Assembly: GCF_000247815.1 (NCBI RefSeq)
Contig: NC_021671.1
Span: 28,040,463 to 28,104,462, forward strand
Reading direction: 5' to 3'
Length of the DNA: 64,000 nt
Source: Ficedula albicollis
Taxonomy: Eukaryota; Chordata; Aves; Passeriformes; Muscicapidae
The position numbers and the translations under genes were made by a program. Positions 9,501-19,102 of this stretch are shown here, in pieces (position 1 is the first letter of the stretch; the number at the start of each line of letters is the position of its first letter). The notes beneath the pieces are model-generated. The model did no database searches. It was not told where the DNA came from and worked only from the letters and a program-made list of their open reading frames with translations.

Positions 9501-12094
9501 TTGATAAGAACAGACTGTTGCTCTTTGCAAAACATTAATACACAAATAGATCTTTGCAGTTGTAATTCTTTTAAGAGAAGAGTATTTATGCTTCGTTCAT
9601 TTGCAAAGGCAAAAGGAAGTAGGTGCAAGCATATGATGAATGCCGAAGTTGTCTGTCTTGCTTACTTCAAAACAAATGGGTTTTTAAAATGCATTTTGAA
9701 ATTTTGTTGTTGTTTGCACTAGCCTTTTCTTAAATTATGCTGTTTTGGATGTAGTATTTAAATATGTTTTGTTGTTTGGGCTGCAAGACTCCTTTTCTGG
9801 ACTTTAAAGGATTAAGCATTTCCACTGAATTAGATGGGTGTGTTTGGAAGGATTCCTGAATTGCTTGTTGTTTGTTTTACAGAAATGGCTCAGGGATCAA
9901 TCAGCAGTGTATATGTCACATCTTCATCAGGTTCTGCATCAAACGGCACAAGATTTTCAGCCAGGTGAGATGAAATTTTCAATTAGTTCTTAAAATCTGT
10001 GGTCATCAAAGATATTTGGATATTAAAAGCTTCATGAAACAAGTTCTGTTTTGATTAAATGTGCTATGGATATGTGTTTTATTCTGAGACATCACTTCAG
10101 GGGTGGTTCCTAGCAGTGTCATTAAGAAAATCCTTTCCTGTATAGTAGAAAGGTATTGAGAGTGGTATTATTCTTGAATGTGTTTTTTGTTTGCTTGGGG
10201 TTTTTTTTCTAGTTTAGAGTTTGTGACAAGAAAATAGGTATTTCTCTAAAGATACAGTATTGGAAAGATTACTGCTTGATCATTAGTGTCTAATTTTAAA
10301 AGAGATTTTGGTCTTTGGGTTTTAAACAGCAGTCAGAAGCTGGTAGTGTGATAAACCATAACTAGTGTTCAACTTTGTTACTCACTAGTTTCTTATTGCT
10401 GTATTAATTAAAAATATGTCCTTCTGTGAGCTCCACAAGGTTGTAAAATGAGTCAAATATTCAGCAGTTGGATTCTGAGGTCTTTTCTAACTTAATTGAT
10501 GCTATGATCATTGAAACGTTTGACATTCACAACAAATGCTTGAATTAAGTTCTGCATGTTTTGTGCAAGGGAACTGAAGCTTGAGTGAGAATTCTGCCAA
10601 AATATCTTTAGAAATGCTGAACAGTACCTAAGATCTCTGTTTTCAGCAAGTTTCCTTTTGTGGTAACGAGCAAAGGGTAGTGAAAAAGAGCGCCATGTGT
10701 TTTTAAGTCTTTGAAATTTAAATAGGCCACTGTTAGCCAGAGACCAGTAGAAAACCAGAGGCTGACTGGGGTTCATTATCTTGGTGAGAGTACAAGAACT
10801 TCTGCCATTTCCATTTCTTAGGAGTTTGGAAATGGGCAGTGACAAATTATGTTTAATTATATGAATATATGAATATTCATGGCAATAGCCATGAACATTC
10901 ATGGCAATACAGATTGTGCTGCCAAGGCAAATAAAGGCTGTACATTTATTTAACAAGGTCTCTAAAGAAAGTTTGCAGAAGTCTGAAGATGCTGCTACCA
11001 ATACCTTCATCCCACTTCCTTTGTCTTACTTACTGGGATACTCAGGTTGTGAAAGCAAGTTCTGTTATTATCAAAAAGAGAGGAGAATGGATTTTGGGCT
11101 TGTGCTTTCAAAGTTTACAAAAGCACACTTCTTTGCTTTTGAAACTGCTTTTACAGATAATTATTGCAGACCTATTGTAAGTCATCTGACTACAGCTAGA
11201 CAGATATCTTAGTATCTTGCTGCTGAATAAGCGTGCAGAACTGCAGAAATTCTTGAAAGTGTCTTACTGGATGTTTTTCCTGTGAGCTTATAGGGTGTAC
11301 CTCTGCAGTTTCATTCTGTGTGATGATAGACCATTGAATTGGCTCCATACAGCAACAAATGTGCATGATTGAATATGTGCATTACCTGGATTAGAATTTT
11401 TAAAAATTACTAACAAATGTATTTTTGAAAGCAATTTTTAAATGATGAATGTCTTTCAAGGGAGATACTATTTTTGGGATTTAAAAAAAACAAATTTTGT
11501 CACAAGTTTGTGGCTTAATGATTCACCAAGCTATTTAGAAAGTCAACAATTAAATACATTGGCAAAGTAGCAAGTAACAATGGAGGCAAAAATTTTCTTG
11601 CTCTATTAAAATAAAATACTGCACAATTAGAAAAAAAGAGTTTCAAATTAAAAATACGGCACATGACATTTTACTACGTAATATTAAGGAGTTAAGGAAA
11701 AGCTAATAGTTCTAAATTTTCCAGGTTTTTGAATCAAGATTAGTGATTCTAAGACATGATTCATTTGCAAGTGTCCAGTGCTACCCAAAAATACTGAAGA
11801 GCTTAGCTTTGTAGCCTTAACACTAAATGTACTTCAGATGAAACTTGAAAAATACATTTATAAAGTGGCAGTGGCAGATTCATTACAGGAATGGACTAGA
11901 TACGGGAGAAATCATGAAGCAATGCCAACTTTTTTTTCTTTTTCAGTGACTTTTCCAATGGTGGAGATGGGATGTTGGCTACAAGTTCCAATGGATCTCA
12001 GTACAGTGGCTCCAGAGTCGAAACACCAGTTTCTTATGTTGGGGATGACGATGATGATGACGATGATTTTAATGAAAATGATGATGACGACTGA
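445..12094 (+). CDS. TFDP1: Transcription factor DP-1 (E2F dimerisation partner 1), last eight coding exons
   Basis: Join 445-566, 1911-2076, 2273-2416, 7067-7135, 8439-8590, 9162-9328, 9883-9964, 11947-12094. This gives 1,050 nt, or 349 codons plus stop; every junction is GT-AG and all phases agree. By comparison with human DP-1 (410 aa) the first codon here corresponds to about residue 63, so the N-terminal exons are outside the window. DP-1 pairs with E2F1-6 in the nucleus and raises their affinity for promoters of S-phase genes. Visible parts, in order: a Ser/Pro linker (VIGTPQRPS); the winged-helix DNA-binding domain with the E2F/DP recognition helix [11 protein letters not shown]; the coiled-coil dimerisation helix ([13 protein letters not shown]); the marked-box-like domain ([16 protein letters not shown]); and an acidic tail ending in DDDD. 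DP-1 is preferred over the paralogue DP-2 because of the tail [13 protein letters not shown], the wording of the middle exons and the ATP4B neighbour. No frameshift or premature stop is seen. Confidence 0.97.
564..772 (+). repeat. Two-copy tandem duplication (period 103 bp) spanning a TFDP1 splice donor
   Basis: The first copy runs from about 564 to 666 and the second from about 667 to 768, with a few substitutions (ttagtcagg/ttaatcagg, ggctggcag/ggctagcag) and a small deletion. The unit includes the last three exon bases and the first intron bases, so the motif tgg|gtgagc is present identically at 564-572 and 667-675. Confidence 0.95.
1512..1666 (+). mobile_element. CR1 LINE fragment (3' end)
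   Basis: The sequence reads as the CR1 3' terminus: gggattggactagatgacct, then cttccaacccaaac, then attctgtgattttgtgatt. It is 5'-truncated, as nearly all CR1 copies are, and lies in sense orientation inside a TFDP1 intron. Confidence 0.85.
1911..2076 (+). CDS. TFDP1: TFDP1 exon: first half of the winged-helix DNA-binding domain
   Basis: 166 nt, from phase 2 to phase 0, 55 full codons. It starts [17 protein letters not shown] and ends DNHISPNES. The basic start and the [20 protein letters not shown] helix-turn-helix region are almost identical to mammalian DP-1. The donor is gtaagt. Confidence 0.97.
2273..2416 (+). CDS. TFDP1: TFDP1 exon: recognition helix of the DNA-binding domain
   Basis: 144 nt, phase 0 to 0, 48 codons starting [20 protein letters not shown] and ending SAQECQNLE. 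It holds the RRRVYD motif shared by E2F and DP proteins that reads the E2F site. The acceptor is a tandem cagcag at 2267-2272. Using the upstream AG (exon start 2270) would add one glutamine between NES and AYD. The donor is gtatgt. Confidence 0.97.
2931..3084 (+). repeat. Two-copy tandem duplication, 77-bp unit
   Basis: Units 2931-3007 and 3008-3084 both begin tgacaggatgtttttactat. They differ at only two bases that I noticed (gcagaat/gcaaaat and cgaagta/cgaggta). Intronic. Confidence 0.95.
4052..4247 (+). repeat. Two-copy tandem duplication, 98-bp unit
   Basis: Units begin gagcaattaataaggtaagg at 4052 and 4150 and end aggcagttatttggctt. The copies differ by one base in the length of a T run. 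Intronic. Confidence 0.95.
4495..5690 (+). mobile_element. CR1 LINE, 5'-truncated and degenerate, with reverse-transcriptase remnants
   Basis: A conceptual reading in shifting frames gives CR1 ORF2 landmarks in the right order: [15 protein letters not shown] near 4752-4800 (reverse transcriptase motif A region), [14 protein letters not shown] near 5070-5115, [18 protein letters not shown] near 5180-5235, and [20 protein letters not shown] near 5480-5540. It ends with the CR1 3' terminus ctttcaaccctatctattctgtgatt near 5660-5688. Internal deletions and frameshifts make it inactive. The YADD catalytic region is missing, as the reading jumps over it near 4970-5010. Confidence 0.9.
7067..7135 (+). 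CDS. TFDP1: TFDP1 exon: start of the coiled-coil dimerisation segment
   Basis: 69 nt, phase 0 to 0, 23 codons from [12 protein letters not shown] to QELILQ. Leucine/isoleucine spacing fits the helix that pairs with E2F. The acceptor is aag and the donor gtacag, both weaker than the other sites of this gene. Confidence 0.96.
7136..8438 (+). other. TFDP1: TFDP1 intron
   Basis: AT-rich 1.3-kb intron ending ctttttctag. No repeat or other element recognised. Confidence 0.85.
8439..8590 (+). CDS. TFDP1: TFDP1 exon: end of the coiled coil and start of the marked-box-like domain
   Basis: 152 nt, phase 0 to 2. It starts [17 protein letters not shown], then the proline run [13 protein letters not shown], and ends [10 protein letters not shown] plus a split Lys. 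The donor is gtaagc. Confidence 0.97.
9162..9328 (+). CDS. TFDP1: TFDP1 exon: E2F-contacting domain
   Basis: 167 nt, phase 2 to 1, from [20 protein letters not shown] to [10 protein letters not shown]. It is essentially unchanged from mammalian DP-1. The donor gttagt is less common but fits, and joining it to the next exon restores E-M-A-Q-G. Confidence 0.97.
9883..9964 (+). CDS. TFDP1: TFDP1 exon: Ser/Gly-rich linker
   Basis: 82 nt, phase 1 to 2, encoding [20 protein letters not shown] and then GTRFSA. The acceptor is gttttacag and the donor gtgaga. This segment diverges most from mammals, where it reads roughly GTVGGVFITTAGSTSNGTRF. Confidence 0.96.
9965..11946 (+). other. TFDP1: Last TFDP1 intron
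   Basis: 2-kb AT-rich intron. A short CR1-like 3' end (ggattctgaggtcttttctaac then gctatgatca) is visible at about 10465-10510. A small palindrome, attcatggc-aata-gccatgaac, lies near 10873-10895. Nothing else recognised. Confidence 0.8.
11947..12094 (+). CDS. TFDP1: TFDP1 terminal coding exon: acidic C-terminus
   Basis: 148 nt, phase 2 into the stop codon TGA at 12092-12094. It encodes [20 protein letters not shown], then [12 protein letters not shown], eight aspartates in a row, FNENDDDD and stop. Mammalian DP-1 has mixed Asp/Glu at the acidic run, whereas here it is pure Asp from a GAT/GAC stretch (12045-12068). Confidence 0.97.
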
Positions 12095-12467
12095 TGCCCT
12101 TTGCTTGTAGACTATTTTTTGTTAAAATTCAGCAGGCTTCAGGAATAAATTGTTCTAGGGAGAAGTGTCTCAAATTACTTTGCCCCATCCCCCAAGGAGA
12201 ATATTGGTAAGCAGTTCTGAGTTTAGAAATTGCACCTCTGATAAGCAAGCGAGGATTGTTTTATGTAGGATATTTTTAAATGTGGTGTGGATGTGTGTTT
12301 TTGATACCAGTGTGTTAATGCAGAGCCTTTATTTACTCTTGTTTTAGGGGTTTTTGGTTTGTTGGTTGTTTTTTGTTTGGGATTTCTTTTTTACTTGAAG
12401 GAAAAAGAATTTTGCCCCAAATGTTCTTTCAAAGTTTGCTAAAGAAAATGTAGACACATCATTGAGA

Positions 12468-12473
12468 AATAAA
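12468..12473 (+). terminator. Proximal poly(A) signal of TFDP1
   Basis: AATAAA about 375 bp after the stop codon. A clear downstream GT-rich element is less obvious than at the distal site, so use is uncertain. Confidence 0.5.
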
Positions 12474-13169
12474 ATACTATCCTTCTGTGGAAAATGAATA
12501 CACTGAATGGCAATTTATTTGGAGTGTATTTTGATTATGCCACTTTTTGAGGGATAGTGAGCTAATGTAGTAGTGTTTTTTGTTAATCATGCAGTGTCCA
12601 AAGAACCAAACAAGAAAGATACGTCCTACTTTTTTACATGTTAAATTCCAGGAATGTTGTTGTGAACTTATTTTCCCTTAAATTATAGCTAACGTTATGA
12701 TTCCATCAAGTTTATATACTTTTCACTGTATGTTGGGACAAATGAATTACAAAGTTTTTGGCAAATGTTTACTGCCAGTTGGTGCAGCTATATAAAATGT
12801 CTTGAAGGTTTGGAATGATTTATTGCTTATGGTAAAATTTGCCTGATTTCTTACAGGCAGTCTTTGGAAACTTTTTATTATATAGTTGTTTACATACTTA
12901 TAAGTCTATCATATAAAGACATGTACTGAAACAAATGTTTGTATTTGTTTCATAAGCATCTTCCTGTAATCTATTATAAAGTTGAAATTAAATATAGAGA
13001 ATGTTTTAAGTTTTTTAACTCAAAATTTGTCAATCATTTTTAATAGTTCATTTTTATAAAAGGAATTTCAGGGCAGGTGGTAGTCTTTTTAAATTTATTC
13101 ACAAACAATTAACTGCACAAATACTGTCAGCTGCCTATTCTAAGACAGTAGTCTTTTTATTGAAACACA

Positions 13170-13175
13170 AATAAA
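13170..13175 (+). terminator. Poly(A) signal of TFDP1, intermediate
   Basis: AATAAA followed by cttttctgtaatattttatg, a T-rich stretch. It could serve the same transcript end region as the site at 13255. Confidence 0.45.
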
Positions 13176-13254
13176 CTTTTCTGTAATATTTTATGAAATA
13201 TAAAGAGACTATAATTGTTTGACTTGTTTAACCTTGGCACTGTTAGTTTTTATT

Positions 13255-13260
13255 AATAAA
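13255..13260 (+). terminator. Distal poly(A) signal of TFDP1
   Basis: AATAAA followed 25-40 bp later by a GT/T-rich element. This is the best candidate for the main 3' end. Confidence 0.65.
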
Positions 13261-13413
13261 ACGCGCATGGGCATTTTTAACAAGCTCTGTGGTTTTTCTA
13301 ATTCTAGGATTATTTTAGAGCATTTCACTTCTCGTCACAAGACCTAGAATTAGCTGTCTTGGGATGCTGCATCTGTGCTGCAGAGGGCCCAGAGTTTTTG
13401 CTTTGGTTTAGTA

Positions 13414-13545
13414 ATTTGCCCTTAGAGCTCTTGATAACTTAAAATGCAGAAGGCAATAACATACCCAGTGTATTATTTGCCCTTAGAGCTCTTGATAACT
13501 TAAAATGTAAAATGTAAAATGCAATAACATACCCAGTGTATTCTC
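13414..13545 (+). repeat. Two-copy tandem duplication, about 61-bp unit
   Basis: The unit atttgcccttagagctcttg...cccagtgtatt occurs at 13414 and 13475. The second copy carries an internal small expansion of aaaatgt. Confidence 0.92.
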
Positions 13546-14519
13546 TTCTTTCACACCTCCTTACTTCATCCATGTTGCTCCTCAGCTTGACAGATCACTC
13601 TTAGTACTCCAATCTAGCTTCTGTTTAAAATCCCATGCCTAATGTCCTAACTTTTCATCCCATATTCCTCAGTCCTAGCTTTCTGTTATATATTCTTATG
13701 TCCTCAAAAAATCTGCTTCCCATATTCTTCCTTCTTAAACCATTTTGTTAGATCACATCCTCTGCTCTCACCTGTAAGAATGTATTGAACTGGCTCAGTC
13801 ACTGCAGGCTACATTCAGGATTTGATGTTCCTCAAAGTCCATGGAGTCCCTGAAAAGTTTTATTGCATGTGCTGACTGTGGTAAGGGCTCCTGGATGCAC
13901 TTAAACCCTGTGGTAAATGTGAAGTGTGTTACTTTTTCATTTTCTTGAAGGGATTATGCATAGACAAATCTGCTGTGGAAAGGTGGGGATATGGGTGATG
14001 AACACAGAACAACTGATAAACAGTTCAAATTGTACCAGACCTTGTAACATGAGTGAGCCAAGCAAATTAGTTGGTGGGACTGGGGAAAAATCTGGGGGAG
14101 AGGAGGCTGATAGAATGTTTTGCTTCTCAGTGAAGGGTCAATTCTCTGCAGTGCTAATGCTGAACACAGGGTTCTTGTGGGTGAGACAGTTGATTCAAAT
14201 TGTCTTTGATGTGGAATAGCAGTTCAGTTTGCAGAGTTTCAGTTTTCCCTTTCGTTCTCCAGTATATGATCCAAGATTTACCTGCAAAGAGTGAGTAGAG
14301 GGTTGTTAGGGATGGAAGGCTGAAAGAGTCTGGTTTTCCTTTGGTTCTTACTGGCAGAATAGTCCTCAGGCAAGACAAGGTAACAGTGGGACTGAAAATG
14401 TGACAAAACAAATATTTTTAAGATGTTGTTTTTCTCTTTTCTTTTGCTTAGTGATGAATCTGAACTGGAATTTGATAATTTAAACATTGGTGTGGTTTGG
14501 GGGAAATTATTTTTTATTA

Positions 14520-14585
14520 TATTTGTGGCTGAACTTGATGATCTTAAACACTTTCTTCTAAACAGTTCTATGGTTCTGTATAACC
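14520..14585 (+). mobile_element. CR1 LINE 3'-end fragment
   Basis: The stretch gaacttgatgatcttaaaca ... ttctatggttctgt resembles the last about 60 bp of CR1 in plus orientation. It is short and diverged. Confidence 0.5.
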
Positions 14586-16164
14586 CTTGTTTTGGGAGAG
14601 CTTTTTAGTAAAGGTAGCAATCAATAACAAGAGAAAGTCTATAGACTTTTTAAATAGTTGCTTGATTTCAAGTGGTCACTTGGTTACAGTGTTCAGGTGA
14701 AAGCAGAGAAGAAAAAACCGCAAAAGAGGCCAATGGTGAGGGACCAGGTTGAGATGAGGAGAGGAAATGTGAAGAAGTAGATGGAGGGAAGCAGTAAAGA
14801 AAGAACAGATTATAGCAGGGTCTTTGCAGAGGAACATAAAAAGAGAAGAAGGTGTAATCTGGAAAGAATGAGGAAAAAAGGAGAAGACTAGTCAAAGATT
14901 GTAAAAAAGAGCAGCAGTAGAAACTATTTTAAAAAAAGAAAGGTAGAGAAATACATATTTAATAATGTCAGGGGTAGCATGAAAGGAACTGAAAAGTGAA
15001 AGATAACTTCAAACTGTGTGGTTCCAATCTGAAAGAAGTGGTTGCACATGTACAGATGGAAAATGAAGATTAAGAGCATGAACAGAACGTAACAGGAAAT
15101 TGTACAGGAAATTGTTGAGGAAATCTGTGGAATAAAGTACTGTAAGGAGATAAAAACTAGAATTCAGTTTAAGAAAGATTAAATGGTGATAAAGGGAATG
15201 AGAATTGTTATAAGGGCTCAGTTTGGGGTAAAACGTGGCAGGAAAGGAATGTACTTTTAATTCTTTTACTTAGCTAGTACTTTTTTGTGATGTGAAGAAG
15301 AGGAAAAGAGAAAGAGTTGCAAAGTGTGTATTTATGTCTCTGAAATGGTCCTGCAGATAAATCCTGGGGACACTGTGCATCTTTTGTGCTTTCTGAAGTG
15401 TTACTGAGCTTTGAAAGACTGTATTTTGACATATATAACAAGTTAACTGTTTCACAAATAATCTCTGTTGCTTTTCCCATAGGAATTTGTCTTAACCAAA
15501 GAGAAGCAGCTACAAATTCAGAAACTTACGTTTTTGGGGGTTTTTTAACCTTCCTTCAAGGAAAGGTGGCAAGTGTTGCATAGAAAATAAATAAATGTAG
15601 ATGATAGAGTATTGACCCTTGACTGATGCCCATTTATGTATTTGAATGAAAGGATGAACCTTTATTGAAAGGATGAACTGTCACAAATCTCATTTCTTAA
15701 GCAGTGAATACATAGGTGGTAAAATCTTCATATTAATGAGAAATCTGAAAATGGGATGCTGCTTTAATATAGAAAGGGCAAAAGTTCAAAAAACCCAAAA
15801 AAACTAAACCAGCCAACACGATGTAACGCTACTGGAATGATCACCAGTACAAAGGACAGCATACACAGTTTTTCCTAGATAGATAATTATTTACTGTAGG
15901 GCTTTCCTTTCTCTTGTCTGCTTATGAGAAGTGTAGTAGGCCATTTCTCTTTATGACTGCATTGAGTTAACAACTTGTCACCATTTCTCAGCCCTGTCTA
16001 CTTCCAGCAGGATGAGGCTACTGTTTGTTGAAGCCTTGTCATTCATTTACCAGGAAAAGCAAAGATGAGCCAGCACAATGAAAGCAGCCTTTTCGTGTCG
16101 CTTTTTCCTAAATTTAGGATTTAGGGTTTTTCCTGACCTTTGGTTTGTCCTTGAGCTTCCATGG

Positions 16165-16605
16165 ATTCTGGTGGGTTACCAAAATGCTCAGTGGGCTGGG
16201 GCAGCTGCTGTATGAGGAGAGGCTGACTTGTTCAGCCAGGAGAAGAGGAGCCTCAAGAGACCTAAGGCCAGTCTTCCAGTGCTGCAGGAAGGTTATTGCC
16301 AAGGTGGAGCCAGTGCACAGTGGTGTGTGATGAGAGGATGGAGAGACAGCATACACAAGCTGAAATGGAGAGTTTCCAGCTGAATATGAGCAACAACTTG
16401 GGATGGTCACACTGTGTAAAAGGCTGCCCAGAGAGCTTGTGCTGACTCGGTCCTTAGGGTTTTCAAGACCAGACAGAAGAAAAGCCCTAAGCAATGTGGA
16501 GTCTGACCTCACAGCTGAGCATGCTTTGAGCAGAGATTGGACAGGAGACAACGAGAGATGCCTTCCAGCTGGAATTACCATATGGATCCCAGAGAAGAGA
16601 GGGAA
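16165..16605 (+). mobile_element. CR1 LINE fragment
   Basis: The reading LLYEERLTCSARRRGASRDL at about 16205-16265 matches the CR1 ORF2 C-terminal block that precedes the 3' end. ERLPRELVLTRS-like wording follows at 16420-16455, and the element stops at gatgccttccagctgga near 16575. The copy is diverged and inactive. Confidence 0.75.
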
Positions 16606-18848
16606 AGAAAAAAAAACATGTTAGAAGATGTCAGTGTTGGGAACAGACTAACAAGTGGGTCATCTGACTTGCCAGACTAGTCAGAAAATGAATGGAAACT
16701 CAGCTCATAATGGGAAGCTGTCAAAAGGTACCAAACTGATGGAAAGGGTGAGTAAAAGAGCAGGTAGAAGTGAAGACTGTCTTCAAGATGAGGTTTTTAA
16801 GAAGCAGACTGATGCTGAGAGCAGGATGAAGAAGGGCAACATGCAGCAATGCATGGATGTTTCTGACTTCAAGCACTTGGTCACACTGGAAGTTCCTGTC
16901 TGGTGTGATGATGGTTCTGACCTAGCACCATCTGCCTCTCCCCCAGCTGGGACCTGCTGTCCTCACATTCTTTAAACATCAGCACCTTGTGAAACAACAG
17001 GTGGGAAAAATCATGATGATTATTGATGCACAGTTTAGCTGTGGTAAAGACACAATGTTCTGATATGGAAGAGAACAAAGAAGGGAAGCTGGTGTTAATT
17101 GAAAGTCACCCATGTAATGCCATTGCAAGTGCTTTTCTTTGTTCTGCCATGACCTTTTTTGTTAAATTTTTGGATGTTTTCAGCATGTTGAAATCCAAAC
17201 TTAGGCTGAAAAATTTGATCTTCCTTTATTATGTTGCTGTGTACACATCATGGTACATTGCTATAAATAGTGCCATTTCATCAGCCCTGCCTGGTCAGAG
17301 CATCAGCATTGTAGCATGTTAAAAAGACAGCAACGTTGCAGACTTCAGGCAAGATTCCTGTTCTTTATTCATGTAAACTTGAGAGAAGTTATTAAAAATA
17401 AAGCAGAACATTAAGCACATGCTCTTAAAACAGGCAATTCCAGTAATTAATGCTGGGCAACTTCTGATGCTGATTTTTAATGAACCTTAGAATAGTTCTT
17501 ACAGACTAAAATAATGCTAGAGTGCCAGTTTTTGAAGTGTGAAAAAGTAAAAAGTGTCAAAGATGTGAGGAAGTCCTGTCCAAATGTGTGTGGTCTAGAG
17601 ATCAGCCCTGAATCTTGTATTAGAAAAAGCATTGGAAGAAACAGCTAGAAGAAAATTAGAAGCCTGGAAGATTAATTATTAATGACAAAGTGCAGAATAG
17701 GTCTTACCAAATGAATATGGGAGGAGATTGCAAATGTTTAGCTGATTAAGGAAACAGTGGCTATGCTTTAGCATATTTAAACCATTTTTATTTCATTGCA
17801 TTCTTTGCATTTAAAATATGTTTTTCAGTATCTCCAGATTGTATGCTAAGAGGTTATGAACTATTTACTGCTGAATCATTTTGTGGCATTATCACTAACT
17901 GAGTAGTTCATCAAGTAAGATTGTACTTCTGTTTGACAATTACTTCAATAACCCAGAAGAAAATATAAAAATACTCAGAAGTAGTATTGCTTAGAAAAGA
18001 AGTAAACAACGAAGAGGAGAGATTAATGTGAATTGTTTGGCAAGCAGGTCATGTCCAAAAATGTTATGGCTAAACTCCACATCTTGTGAAGAAAGAATTC
18101 AAGGTGCACTTAGAGGAGGAAAGTGCTGGAAATGTGGGATCCTAAAAATGATCCAGGGCATCAAGGTAGATTATAACTCCGTATGTCTCCTACACTGTTT
18201 TGTGAGGAGGTTGCTAATCTGAATTTGGATTGTAGGTAAAACTAATAATGGATTGGAAAATGGTGTTACATCCAGATACATTCAGTGAGACCAGTAGTGA
18301 GCAGCTGCATACTTGCTAGCATCATCATCTCAAAAAGATGTTGGAAAAATAAGGAAACACTCAGAAAAAAAACCCTCCACCCAATTATTTGATTCCTAAG
18401 GTCAAGATCTATTACTGTGAGTCTTAAAGAGCTCTTATTTTTGGCTTGTTTAATAAAAAGGAAGAAAATGGAGGAATTACTGTATTGTGTCAGGTCACAC
18501 AAAAGATACCATTTCAATAGGCTCATCAATATCTGGGGGAAGGTTGACAAAAGATTTAAGAACTGGAACTTCAGATCAGAGTAATTAAAATGAGTTACCT
18601 AGTTGGTGATAGTAATGACCCCCTGGAATATATTTTCGTTTGAATGATGACATTCCCACCCTGGTAATAATAGGACTACAGATAAATATACACATTTATG
18701 AATGGTGTTATCCCAAGTGTTTCTCCAGAATTTAGTTCTTTCTCAGAGGGGTAGCAGGATCCTAAAAAGGGAATCTTCAGCCCAATTTCTGCTCTTAAAA
18801 GAATGAGAAATTTGGCACATTTATTGTTACCGCTCTGGTAAAAAAAAA

Positions 18849-19102
18849 TTGGAAGAAAAGTGAAACATCTTCATCCCCAGTGAGAAGAGTCTTTCAAATC
18901 AAATTGAAGAAAAGGGCACCTGTTCTGTCATGCATATATTTATTTTACAAATCAAATTGAAGAAAAGGGCACCTGTTCTTTCATGCATATATATATTTTG
19001 TTGGAAGAAAAGTGAAACATCTTCATCCCCAGTGAGAAGAGTCTTTCAAATCAAATTGAAGAAAAGGGCACCTGTTCTGTCATGCATATATTTATTTTAC
19101 TT
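18849..19102 (+). repeat. Nested tandem duplication (152-bp unit with an inner 52-bp repeat)
   Basis: The block ttggaagaaaagtgaaacat ... tgcatatatttattttac appears at 18849 and 19001. Its last about 52 bp (aaatcaaattgaagaaaagg ...) is present an extra time at 18949-19000, so this core occurs three times. Confidence 0.93.

Larger units (their letters stand above)
12095..13280 (+). other. TFDP1: TFDP1 3' UTR
   Basis: AT-rich sequence after the stop. The end is placed at about 13280 because AATAAA at 13255-13260 is followed by a GT/T-rich element (ctctgtggtttttct, about 13285-13299), the usual downstream signal. Earlier AATAAA signals at 12468 and 13170 could give shorter forms. Confidence 0.75.

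Noticed and set aside
445..12094. Identification as TFDP2 instead of TFDP1
   Set aside because: The C-terminal tail ([17 protein letters not shown]), the middle exons and the adjacent ATP4B all fit DP-1. DP-2 has a different tail and neighbours.
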